From positions 39,067 through 103,066 of the forward strand of contig CAYYJR010000017.1 of assembly GCA_964472305.1 (NCBI GenBank): a DNA stretch of 64,000 bases, written 5' to 3'. The position numbers were made by a program, and so were the translations under genes. The notes under the pieces are model-generated. The model was given only the letters and a program-made list of their open reading frames with translations. It was not told the origin of the DNA and did not search any database. Shown here in pieces: positions 1 to 8,184 of this stretch (positions are counted from its first letter, which is position 1; each line of letters begins with the position of its first letter). The DNA is from CAYYJR01 sp964472305. GTDB taxonomy: Bacteria > Armatimonadota > Hebobacteria > CAIYQO01.

Positions 1-8
1 CCGGCGCC

Positions 9-1685
9 GTGATGTTCGTCGTCCTGGTGCGCGTGGTCTACTTCGCCTTGCTGCCGGCGGAGGGGTGGCTCACCCGCGGCTGGTATGCCATGCGCGACCG
101 GCGGTATGATATCGCCCTGACGTGCTTTCGCAACGCACAGCGCAACGATCCGCAAAGCGACCTGCCGCGACTGGCGCTCAACAGCGTCGCCAGGATTCAT
201 ACCGTGCATCCGCTGTCGCGTTTCGCCCCGTTCGCGGCTATTCCGTTTCTCGGCGACAGGTTGGTGGCCTGGGATGCCCTGATGCGGGAACGACGGTTCG
301 CGCGGATCACCGCGAATCCCGTGTGGATGGAAGCAACTTACGGCCCCTTCGGAGCGTCCAACGTTCCACCCGTCATTTTTGCCGGCTATTGGGGCGTGTC
401 CTCGCGGGCCACCACGCTGCTCTTTACGGCCATGCGCGCCACGGCACAGGGACAATTCGCGCGGGCATGGCACGCCTTCCGGCAACTGGAACGGGATTCA
501 CCGTCGGCGTTCACCTACTTCCGCCAATCGTCAGGATACGTCTATCGGTACTACGCGTATGCCGCCGTATATTCCGGCCACCCGCGAGATGCCGAACGTA
601 TTCTCCTGACGCTGCATTTGCCGGGACAGCCGTGCGATCTCGCGCTGTTGCACAACCTGCGAATGGGCTTCACCGACGGACCGCCGGCAGAGGCATGGGA
701 ATTCATCGGTTCCCTGCAAAGATCGGATTTCGCATGGTCGATTTCCAGGTCGCCGCTGATGCTGGCGCCGGGACGCGATGGCGCGCATTTACTGCCGGCC
801 ACACTCGCGGACACCGGGCAGCATTGGTGGCAATGGGACGGGCACTGGCGCGAACGCGCGAAGCAAGATCGCCGGCAACTGGCAGGAATGGCGCGGACGC
901 TTTTCAGCAGGTCCTTACGCGACGAAACTTCCCAGCACGAAACGAAATTGGCGACGCTCGACTGTGCCTGGACGACAAATGCCGAGTTTCTCATCTTCAA
1001 TCGTTTTTACGACCGGCAAACCTACCACGGTCTCTGGCGCATCGACCACGGCGTGACGCCGCTGTCCGGTTACGACGCCGAGCAAGTACTCGGCGCGGGG
1101 AGCGACCTGTGGGTGCGCGGGATGCTCGATGTGACCCGCATCGCCGCGAACGACGAGGTGAGCGAGTATCGCGGGCGGCGGGGACAGGCGATCGGGGAGA
1201 TTTTCACGCGGCCGCGCCCGTTGCCGCGGCCGGGAGTGGCGCTCGATCCCCACTGGACCCTGGCGCGCGATGGCGCGGAACGGTTATGGCTGGTGCGCTG
1301 GGACGGGCACGAACTGGCACTGCGCGCGACGTGGGAGCAGGAGACGTTCCGTGCGCCGACTCCGAGCGAAACGGCGCGGGCGCGCGGCGGCTTTGTCGAC
1401 AGCGCGGGGCGGTTGTGGCGGCCTGATGAACTGCCGGCGGGTTTTCGACGCGACGGCTGGCGGCACGCCCGCGGACTGCCGGCGTTCACCGGTCCGGCGG
1501 TATACGCGGTGGATGGCCGGCGCCGCGTGTGGGTGGTCCGCGGCGGGGTAGCCGCCTGCTGGGATGGTCGCTGGCGGAGCGTTGCCCATCGCCTGCCCAG
1601 CCTGCAACCGCAATTCGTGACTGTCGTCGCCGCCGGCGACGGCGTGCTCATCGCGCTGCCGGCGCAGGTGTGTGCTCTGCAATAA
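9..1685 (+). CDS. Hypothetical protein, possibly membrane-anchored, 5' end uncertain
   Basis: I do not recognise this 558-residue protein. The frame is open to the left edge of the window, so the GTG at 9 or ATG at 12 may be internal and the true start may lie outside. The first 20 residues are hydrophobic and could be the end of a membrane segment. The next ~50 residues (RRYDIALTCFRNAQRNDP) read like a TPR-type helix pair. The second half is rich in Trp, Gly and Arg with recurring short beta-type stretches (GGFVDSAGRLWRP, YAVDGRRRVWVVRGG), which suggests a beta-propeller-like or sensor-type C-terminal region. It ends in TAA and is followed, on the other strand, by a broken small gene. Function unknown. 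Confidence 0.7.
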   Translation: MMFVVLVRVVYFALLPAEGWLTRGWYAMRDRRYDIALTCFRNAQRNDPQSDLPRLALNSVARIHTVHPLSRFAPFAAIPFLGDRLVAWDALMRERRFARITANPVWMEATYGPFGASNVPPVIFAGYWGVSSRATTLLFTAMRATAQGQFARAWHAFRQLERDSPSAFTYFRQSSGYVYRYYAYAAVYSGHPRDAERILLTLHLPGQPCDLALLHNLRMGFTDGPPAEAWEFIGSLQRSDFAWSISRSPLMLAPGRDGAHLLPATLADTGQHWWQWDGHWRERAKQDRRQLAGMARTLFSRSLRDETSQHETKLATLDCAWTTNAEFLIFNRFYDRQTYHGLWRIDHGVTPLSGYDAEQVLGAGSDLWVRGMLDVTRIAANDEVSEYRGRRGQAIGEIFTRPRPLPRPGVALDPHWTLARDGAERLWLVRWDGHELALRATWEQETFRAPTPSETARARGGFVDSAGRLWRPDELPAGFRRDGWRHARGLPAFTGPAVYAVDGRRRVWVVRGGVAACWDGRWRSVAHRLPSLQPQFVTVVAAGDGVLIALPAQVCALQ

Positions 1686-1726
1686 TATCCCTGCCGTCGA
1701 TGCGCGTCGACGAGGTGGGGTGTCGC

Positions 1727-1966
1727 TTACACTCCCGTCGCGTTCTTCGCCGCCACCGGTCGCTTCTTCCCGCCGAAGCTGGCGACCACCCAATTTCAGT
1801 TCAGCGCCAGGTGGGTGATGACCAGCGCGGTAAACACCCACCCGCCCACCGGATGAATTTTCAGGAACGTCGCATCCGCAAGCTTGTCTGCGAAGATAGC
1901 CGCGACCTACAGCCACCGCGCGAGCAGCAGCGGATTGATGAGGAGCCACCATCGATCGCGAATCAA
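1727..1966 (-). pseudogene. Broken small membrane protein, DUF4405-like
   Basis: Reading the minus strand from a TTG at 1966 (preceded by AAAGGA) to a TAA at 1727 gives a coherent small membrane protein. It begins TLIRDRWWLLINPLLL and later reads LKIHPVGGWVFTALVITHLA followed by LN(stop)NWVVASFGGKKR. Two in-frame stops interrupt it: a TAG at 1909-1907 and a TGA at 1803-1801. The second stands where DUF4405-type proteins have a Trp after His-Leu-x-Leu-Asn. DUF4405 proteins are cytochrome-b-like membrane domains. The family call rests on this motif only. It lies just downstream of the 1986-2642 membrane gene on the same strand. Confidence 0.5.
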
Positions 1967-1985
1967 TGTGTCCTTTCGCGTCGCG

Positions 1986-2642
1986 CTAATCCGTGAGATA
2001 GAACCAGTTGTCCACGCCCGGCCCGAATTGTTGCGCCATCGCCGGCACAGGGGGGAAGCGAAATTCGTAGACCGACGATTTTGCAAAGCCGCGGGAACAC
2101 CTGACCGACAGACGCCAGGACTTGTCCGACGCGACGATATAGGTGAAACGGGGAAATGCCCATAGTCCCGTGGACGGGACACTGCGCAGGTAATCGGACT
2201 TCAGTGCGTCCAGGGAGGGCGGCAGCGTGTCGTTCTGTTCGAATTTATAGTGCATGATCGCGCTGATGACCGGCTTGCCGCTCGCAGCCACCTGCCGCAA
2301 CGCCATTTGCCACACCGCATCTTCCTGGCGCGCCGTCGCCTGCATGATCGCGAAATAGCCGCCAAGCGTGCCGGCCAGCAGCAACCAGAGCAGCCCCAAC
2401 ACGCGCCAGTGGCGTCCACGACCGCCGATAAGCGCGATGAGCAGCCCGACCAGCGCGAGGATGTTGAGCAGCGCGAGCAGGAGCAACCCGTACCGTATGC
2501 CGGGTGCATACGGTTGCTGGTGCAGCAGGTAATAGGCGCGCACGCCCAGCAGCACGACCCACCCCAGCGCGATCAGCGCGCTGGCGATCGGCGCGAACGG
2601 CGACAAGCGCGGCGCGGGCGGTTGTTCCGACGGCATCTCCAT
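1986..2642 (-). CDS. Hypothetical membrane protein
   Basis: An unrecognised protein of about 218 residues. Starting at the ATG at 2642, a Pro-rich N-terminus is followed by three predicted membrane helices: ALIALGWVVLLGVRAYYLL, YGLLLLALLNILALVGLLIA and VLGLLWLLLAGTLGGYFAI. A soluble domain of ~110 residues follows and ends FGPGVDNWFYLTD. Alternative in-frame starts exist at 2654 and 2741; the longer extension is Arg/Pro-rich and unlikely to be translated. It is the last intact gene of a minus-strand run, about 115 bp downstream of the ABC permease, so it may share that transcript. No catalytic motif seen. Confidence 0.65.
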   Translation of the reverse strand: MEMPSEQPPAPRLSPFAPIASALIALGWVVLLGVRAYYLLHQQPYAPGIRYGLLLLALLNILALVGLLIALIGGRGRHWRVLGLLWLLLAGTLGGYFAIMQATARQEDAVWQMALRQVAASGKPVISAIMHYKFEQNDTLPPSLDALKSDYLRSVPSTGLWAFPRFTYIVASDKSWRLSVRCSRGFAKSSVYEFRFPPVPAMAQQFGPGVDNWFYLTD

Positions 2643-2756
2643 GGCAGCACCCATCCTTGCCCGTATCATACCACGCGAAAGCGGTCGGATAACAGTAGGC
2701 TTTCGGCGATGAAGGATCGTCCCTGGTGGAGCGGGATGCACGGTTAAGGCACGTGT

Positions 2757-3959
2757 CTACTCATATCGGAGCGATTCAATCGGATCGAGGTTGGCGGCAC
2801 GGCCCGCGGGCCACACGCCGAAGAACAGGCCGACGCCGACACTGACCACCAGCGCGATGACGATGGTGGTGGGGCTGAGGATGAACGTATTGAGAAAAGG
2901 CACGGTAGAGGCGATCAGCCAGAGCGTGAGGGCAGCGAGCACTACGCCGAAGCTGCCGCCGAAGAAGGTAAGCAGCATGGCCTCGATGAGGAACTGCAGG
3001 CGAATCTGCGCGGAGGTGGCGCCAATCGCCTTGCGCAACCCGATCTCGCGGGTGCGCTCGGTGACGGATACCAGCATGATATTCATGATGCCGATGCCGC
3101 CCACCAGCAACGAAAGGCCGGCCACCAACCCGAGGAATATTTGCAGGATGGACGTCACCGTACCGAGTACGTTTTGCAGCGATTCGACCGATTGCACCAT
3201 AAAGATGCCCTTGCCGTAACGGCCTTCCATAATCCGTTTGGCGTGCTGCTCGACCACCTTGATGTCGTAGTGAGCGCGCACGCGCAGGATGGCATAATCG
3301 TATTCGCCGCGCCGGGTATCAGGGTGGTTGCGCCAGAGGAAATTGATGGGCATGTAGCCCATTGGCATGTCACCGCCGAACATGGCCGGCAGCGGCTCGA
3401 TGACGCCCACCACCGTCGCCTCCGCGCGCCCGCCATCGGGAAAATACAGGCGGATGCGCTTGCCCAGCGGGGCACCGGTGTTCCGCAGCAGCTCGCGCAC
3501 CGCGCTGGGATTGAGTACCACGACCGGCTGGCCGATGCGTTCCTCGCTGATGGTGAAGTAGCGGCCTTTGGATAGGCGGATAGAGGGGTCGATCCGCCGC
3601 AGATCACCCAGCGTGCCGATGATCGACACCGTGCGCCGTTCGCCGGGCTTCTTCTCGTACTGGGTGGAGACTTGCAATTGCGGGTTGACCGATACCGGCA
3701 ACCGCGCCAGCGCCTGCAGGTCACTCCCCTTCAACCGGCGCAGGTTCAACCCGGTGTTGTAATCTGGCTGCACGATAATGCTGCGGCTGGCCACCGACTC
3801 CAGCGACTTGTTGATGCCGGCGCTGGCCATCTGGCCCAGGCTGACCATGGCGGTGACGGCAAAGACGCCGATGACGATGCCGAGCAGCGCCAGGAAGGAG
3901 CGCATGCGATTGGACCAGAGCGAATCCAGCGCTAGGCGGAAGTTGTCCAGCAGGCTCAC
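2757..3959 (-). CDS. ABC transporter permease, MacB/FtsX type
   Basis: A 400-residue inner-membrane permease of the MacB type. It has an N-terminal TM helix (MRSFLALLGIVIGVFAVTAM), then a large periplasmic MacB-PCD-like domain (residues ~40-265). Three C-terminal TM helices form the FtsX domain, containing the family signature GGIGIMNIMLVSVTERTREI followed by GLRKAIGAT. This class does not move substrate through its own membrane domain. It powers a tripartite machine by mechanotransmission. The start overlaps the stop of the upstream ATPase gene by 4 bp (ATGA), so the two are translationally coupled. Together with the membrane-fusion protein and outer-membrane factors upstream it completes a MacAB-TolC-like exporter. 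Substrate unknown. Confidence 0.93.
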   Translation of the reverse strand: MSLLDNFRLALDSLWSNRMRSFLALLGIVIGVFAVTAMVSLGQMASAGINKSLESVASRSIIVQPDYNTGLNLRRLKGSDLQALARLPVSVNPQLQVSTQYEKKPGERRTVSIIGTLGDLRRIDPSIRLSKGRYFTISEERIGQPVVVLNPSAVRELLRNTGAPLGKRIRLYFPDGGRAEATVVGVIEPLPAMFGGDMPMGYMPINFLWRNHPDTRRGEYDYAILRVRAHYDIKVVEQHAKRIMEGRYGKGIFMVQSVESLQNVLGTVTSILQIFLGLVAGLSLLVGGIGIMNIMLVSVTERTREIGLRKAIGATSAQIRLQFLIEAMLLTFFGGSFGVVLAALTLWLIASTVPFLNTFILSPTTIVIALVVSVGVGLFFGVWPAGRAANLDPIESLRYE

Positions 3960-4639
3960 GGCTCGATCCTCCCGTCGCGCATGTGAATGATGCGCTTCGC
4001 GCGCGCCCCGATATCCGCTTCGTGCGTGACCATCACAATGGTCTTGCCTTCGCGGTGCAGCGCGTCGAACAGGTCCATGATCTCCGTGCTGGATTGCGTG
4101 TCCAGGTTGCCGGTCGGTTCGTCGGCGAGCAGGATATCCGGTTCCTGCACCAGCGCGCGGGCGATGGCGACCCGCTGTTTTTGCCCGCCGGACAGTTCGT
4201 TGGGATAGTGCTGCATGCGGTCATCGAGCCCCACCGCCGCCAGCGCAGCCTGTGCCCGTCGCCTGCGCTCGATCTGCTCCAGGCCGCGATAAATCAACGG
4301 TTGCTCGACGTTCGTCAGCGCGGTGAAGCGCGGCAACAGGAAGAATGCCTGAAAGACGAAGCCGATGCGCCGGTTGCGCGTGCGCGCCAGCTCCTTCTCC
4401 ACCATGCTGCTCACCTCCGCGCCGCCCAACCGATATGATCCCGCGGTGGGACGGTCGAGCAGGCCAATGATGTGCATGAGCGTCGATTTCCCCGATCCGC
4501 TCGGTCCCATGATCGCCACGTAGTCCCCGGCATCAATCCGCAGGTCGATGCCGCATAACGCATGCACCTCCACCGGGCGATCCGCGCTGCCGGAAGAGTA
4601 GATTTTTGTCACCGCATGCATATCGACGAGAGCGGTCAT
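3956..4639 (-). CDS. ABC transporter ATP-binding protein, MacB/LolD type
   Basis: Cytoplasmic ATPase of about 227 residues that drives the adjacent FtsX-type permease. Visible motifs are Walker A (GPSGSGKST), the signature LSGGQKQR, Walker B with ILLADEPTGNLD, and the switch His in VMVTHE. All are intact. I chose the ATG at 4639 (MTALVDMHAVTKIY) because family members begin close to this sequence; the frame extends to 4684. The gene lies ~100 bp after the membrane-fusion gene and overlaps the permease by 4 bp. Family knowledge assigns such ATPases to lipoprotein, macrolide, toxin or siderophore export. The sequence does not say which applies here. Confidence 0.93.
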   Translation of the reverse strand: MTALVDMHAVTKIYSSGSADRPVEVHALCGIDLRIDAGDYVAIMGPSGSGKSTLMHIIGLLDRPTAGSYRLGGAEVSSMVEKELARTRNRRIGFVFQAFFLLPRFTALTNVEQPLIYRGLEQIERRRRAQAALAAVGLDDRMQHYPNELSGGQKQRVAIARALVQEPDILLADEPTGNLDTQSSTEIMDLFDALHREGKTIVMVTHEADIGARAKRIIHMRDGRIEP

Positions 4640-4738
4640 ATCTTGCACCTGATGCGAAGCAACGGGACGAACCGTGGATGACACGGAGCGGGGCGTTGTC
4701 GTTTCGCGATCGCTTCCCGCCGTGCGGTTCGTGCCCCG

Positions 4739-5977
4739 CTACTGCCGGTTCTCATCCTTCTCCCAGCCATACACCACGCGGGCGCCGTTTTTCAGGGTGT
4801 CGGCGGGCAAGGTGACCACATTCAAGCCGGGTGTCAATCCCTCGACCACCGCGTGGGTAAGGTTGCGCGCGGTGACGGTGATGGTTTTCTTCGCCACGGT
4901 GGCCACCGTCGGGCGTTTCGGTACGACTTTGCCCACCGGGGTGGCGATCCACACGGCATATTGCCGTGCGCCGTCCTTGCGCGATTCCACCAGTGCCTCC
5001 AACGGCACCTGCACGGCGTTGGCGATGCGCCGGGTGACCACGCGCGCGGTGGCGGTGTAGCCGGAGCGGGCGCGGATATCTTCTTCGAGGAATCGAAACT
5101 TCACCGGCAGCGTGGCGCTGCCGCCTTCACCTTTCACGGTGGCGACCACGCCCAGCTCATCGACCACGGCCGCCAGCGGATGGTCGGGGTCGGCGTCCAG
5201 CTCGATGCGCGCGGGCATGCCGGGTGAAAGCAGCCACGCCTCTGCCTCCTGAATCTGCGCCTTCACGCGCAGCGTGTCGCGCTGCACCAGCTTGATACTG
5301 CCTTGCGCCGCCTCGCCGACGCGGAAATCCACCGTCGCGATGCGCCCCGCGACCGGGGCGCGCAGCGCCGACTCGCGCAGCGCCTGCGCGGTGCCCTGCA
5401 TCTCGGCATGGCGCGCGGCGATCTGCGCCAGCGTATCGTTGCGGCGGCTCTCCGCCGCAACCAGCAGCGTATTCAGGTCGGCTTGCATGCTGTTCACCTG
5501 GCGCTGCAAATCGCGCACCGCATCGGCGGATTCCGCCCCCGCCGCCAGCAGTTGCCGCGCCAGCCGCAGCTTGCGGCGGGCGTCGGCCAGGTCGGCGTTC
5601 AACTTGCGCTGGTCATTGCGCGTGGTAATCGCCTGCGCGCGCAGCGCGTCGTGCAGCGCGGCGATATTCGCCGTGGCGGCAGCCTGGCTCTCGCGCTCGC
5701 GGGACAGGTCCAGTTCGGCAAGCAAAGCGCCCGCCGCCACCGTATCCTGTTCGTGCACCATCACCCGCGCCACGCGGCCTGGGGTGGTGAAGCTGAGTGT
5801 GTAAATTTTCGCTTCCACGTTGCCGGTGCCGTTCACCTCGCGCACGAAGATGTCGCGCGTCACCGGTCCCACGGTCACCTGCGCCGGCGCGTGTTCCTTC
5901 GCGTATTTCGCCCAGATCGATCCGCCCACGATTAACACAGCCAGCAAGGCAATGGCTACGCCACAGCCGATCTTCAT
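4739..5977 (-). CDS. Periplasmic adaptor (HlyD/MacA-type membrane fusion protein)
   Basis: A 412-residue adaptor anchored by one N-terminal TM helix (GCGVAIALLAVLIVGGSIWA). It then shows the biotinyl-lipoyl half-motif (GRVARVMVHEQDTVAAGALL), a long Ala/Arg/Gln-rich coiled-coil hairpin (residues ~95-205), the second lipoyl half (ALRAPVAGRIATVDFRVGE) and a beta-barrel plus membrane-proximal domain. Such proteins bridge an inner-membrane ABC pump to an outer-membrane channel. The ATG at 5977 is preferred because it overlaps the stop of the upstream outer-membrane factor gene (5974-5977, ATGA) and places the TM helix at the N-terminus; the longer frame to 6022 does not. Confidence 0.92.
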   Translation of the reverse strand: MKIGCGVAIALLAVLIVGGSIWAKYAKEHAPAQVTVGPVTRDIFVREVNGTGNVEAKIYTLSFTTPGRVARVMVHEQDTVAAGALLAELDLSRERESQAAATANIAALHDALRAQAITTRNDQRKLNADLADARRKLRLARQLLAAGAESADAVRDLQRQVNSMQADLNTLLVAAESRRNDTLAQIAARHAEMQGTAQALRESALRAPVAGRIATVDFRVGEAAQGSIKLVQRDTLRVKAQIQEAEAWLLSPGMPARIELDADPDHPLAAVVDELGVVATVKGEGGSATLPVKFRFLEEDIRARSGYTATARVVTRRIANAVQVPLEALVESRKDGARQYAVWIATPVGKVVPKRPTVATVAKKTITVTARNLTHAVVEGLTPGLNVVTLPADTLKNGARVVYGWEKDENRQ

Positions 5978-6936
5978 GCCGCACCTCCCGCCGTCTGCCA
6001 CAGGCCGAAAGACGCCAGCCACAGCTCAGCCAGAGCGCTCATGCACTGCGCCTGGCTATCGAGTTCCGCCACCTCGGCGTCAGCCAGCGCCAGCCGCGAG
6101 ATGGCGCCGGTGCCGAAACGTTGTCGCGCCGTGTCCAGGCCGGCGACAGCCAGCGCGCGCGATTCCCGCGCCAGCCGCAGCTTCTCGCGCGCGGCTTGAT
6201 AGCGCCGGATGCCGGCGTCGAGTGCCTCATATTGCAGCCGCGTCACATCGCGCAGCGCGTCGACGGCGTTGTCATGTGCGCGTTGCGCGGCAGCCAGATC
6301 GAGCGGCGCGGTATCCGGCCCTCTCGCCAAATCGAGCGCCCGTTTCGCCTCGTTCGCCTGCTGCTGCGCCTGCACTACCCTGGGATGGCGGGTGACGGTC
6401 AGCACGGTGGGGTCGAGCGCGGGGGGATCGGCCAGCGGCTCGTCCGGCAACGGGCCATAAACATACAGTCGCGCCTGCGCGCCGGCCAGCGTGCGCGAAT
6501 CCTCCGCCACGGCGGCGTCGGCCCGCGCGGCGGTGTCACGTACCCGGTTGCGCTCCTGCGGCGCGATAGCCCCTGCCTGCAGCTTGATCTCGGCGGCGTG
6601 AAGCTGCAAGGCTGTTTGCGCGGCTTGCGCCGTGCTTAACGCCAACCGCTGCCGGGCTACCAGCACGTCGGTGAGCGCGATGTAGATTTTCAATTTCGCC
6701 GACGTTTCCGCCAGCGCCAGCGACGCGCCGGCTGTCGCCTGGCCATCCCGCGCGCGTGCGAGCGCCATCGGCGTTGCCTCCGGATCGGCTTTTGCCTTCG
6801 CCAGCGCGTCATCCGCGGTCGCCACCGCCCGCTGTGCTGCCAGGTAATCGGCGTCAGTGCGGTAGGCATCGAGCAATGCGGCACGCGCCGGCAGCGCCAT
6901 CAATACCGCGACGACGATCGCTCCCAATCCTCTCAT
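5974..6936 (-). CDS. Outer-membrane efflux protein (TolC-like), second of two
   Basis: About 320 residues starting at the ATG at 6936, which gives a clear signal peptide (MRGLGAIVVAVLMALPARA). The mature part is nearly all Ala/Leu/Arg/Gln-rich heptads in long helices, typical of the TolC/OEP periplasmic coiled coils. It is shorter than a canonical OEP (~430-480) and the usual beta-strand insertions are hard to see. Both ends overlap neighbours by 4 bp: the start with the preceding OEP-like gene and the stop with the adaptor gene. Tight coupling suggests it is part of the exporter. Whether it forms a channel alone or joins its neighbour in a mixed channel is open. Confidence 0.8.
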   Translation of the reverse strand: MRGLGAIVVAVLMALPARAALLDAYRTDADYLAAQRAVATADDALAKAKADPEATPMALARARDGQATAGASLALAETSAKLKIYIALTDVLVARQRLALSTAQAAQTALQLHAAEIKLQAGAIAPQERNRVRDTAARADAAVAEDSRTLAGAQARLYVYGPLPDEPLADPPALDPTVLTVTRHPRVVQAQQQANEAKRALDLARGPDTAPLDLAAAQRAHDNAVDALRDVTRLQYEALDAGIRRYQAAREKLRLARESRALAVAGLDTARQRFGTGAISRLALADAEVAELDSQAQCMSALAELWLASFGLWQTAGGAA

Positions 6937-8150
6937 GGTTGTTCCTCCCAGGCGCCGTTTGCCAGGGTCAGATAGGCGCCGACCGTCTGCACGTAGCCTT
7001 TCCATGCCAGCGCCAGCGCGACATCCGCTTTCGCCTGCACCTCGTCGGCCTCCAACACCGCCAACTCGCCGACGGCGCCGGCCGCGGCCTTTGCGCGCAC
7101 GGCGGCGCTCTTGCGCGCGGCGAGCGTCACCCGCTCCTTCGCCAGTGCCAGACTCTCCCCCGCCGACTCCGCCGCGCGACGCGCCTGCGGCAGTTGCACC
7201 GCCAGTTGCCCGCGCTGGGTGGCCAGCCGCGACTGCGCCAGTGATTGCTCGGCGCGTGCGGTGCGAATGGACGTCCAGTTCAGCGGATCGATGGGCAGTT
7301 CGGCCTTCACGGTGAAGGTCCACCCCGCGCCATACAGCAGGAAAGTGGGATCGTAGAGCGTGGGATAGCCGGCGGTAACCGCAAGGCCGGGACCGCGGGT
7401 GGTAAGCGAGGTGGAAACCTGCGATTTGCCCAGGTAGGAAGCGTCGAACACCAATGCCGGCAGCAGGTCGCGCTTGATCTTCTTCGCGCGCGCTTCCGCC
7501 AGTCGCAACTCCCATGCGGATTCCTGATACGCGGGTACGTCGTCAACGGCAGCGTCGGGCAGCGTGAAAGTGAGTACGCCGGGCTCCGCCGCATCCACCA
7601 GCGCCAGCCGCTTAGCTTCCTCCTGCGCGGCCACCAGCGCTTTGTGCGCCTGTCGCAGGCTCAATTCGGCGTCGGCATGGTCGATGCGCGCCAACTCCAG
7701 GTCGAGTGCGGACAATCCGCCCACTTCGTGCTTGCGTGCCGCTTCGGCGGCGACCAGTTTCGCGTAGGCGGTGTGTTGCTCGGCGGCGTGTTGGCTCGCC
7801 TGGCAAGCCCACAACTCCGCGTGAGCGAGCAGGGCGGCGTTGGCATCGTCGCGCGCCTGCCGCGCCAACTCGCGCTTGGTAGTCTCGATCAAGCGCCGAC
7901 TGTCCAGCAGGGCGACGGGGTTATGGCTGTAAGCCAGTGAAAGATTGTAGTTCGACTTGCCGTCAAGCGTGCCGGCGGAAACCGTACCCGCGGTGCCCAG
8001 CACGGTCGCCCGCGCCTGCGCCTGCACTGCCTCCAGCTTCAGCTTCAGTGCGACAACCTCCTTGCCGCGATACGACAGCGCCTCCCGCGGCCCGAAACCC
8101 AGGACCGGGGACAACGCCACCGCCAGCAGCAGGATGCACCACCGTCGCAC
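6933..8150 (-). CDS. Outer-membrane efflux protein (TolC-like), first of two
   Basis: About 405 residues if translation begins at the GTG at 8150, which puts a signal peptide (VRRWCILLLAVALSPVLG) at the N-terminus. The frame is open further upstream but that part lies inside the neighbouring beta-helix gene in another frame. The body has paired Ala-rich coiled-coil regions around a beta-type segment (LPALVFDASYLGKSQVSTSL), as expected of OEP repeats. It overlaps the next OEP-like gene by 4 bp (ATGA). It is the first gene of the exporter unit, 34 bp after the beta-helix gene stops, so read-through from that gene is possible. Confidence 0.78.
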   Translation of the reverse strand: MRRWCILLLAVALSPVLGFGPREALSYRGKEVVALKLKLEAVQAQARATVLGTAGTVSAGTLDGKSNYNLSLAYSHNPVALLDSRRLIETTKRELARQARDDANAALLAHAELWACQASQHAAEQHTAYAKLVAAEAARKHEVGGLSALDLELARIDHADAELSLRQAHKALVAAQEEAKRLALVDAAEPGVLTFTLPDAAVDDVPAYQESAWELRLAEARAKKIKRDLLPALVFDASYLGKSQVSTSLTTRGPGLAVTAGYPTLYDPTFLLYGAGWTFTVKAELPIDPLNWTSIRTARAEQSLAQSRLATQRGQLAVQLPQARRAAESAGESLALAKERVTLAARKSAAVRAKAAAGAVGELAVLEADEVQAKADVALALAWKGYVQTVGAYLTLANGAWEEQP

Positions 8151-8184
8151 GCTGAATACTATTCGCGCCCGGCACCGGGAACTC

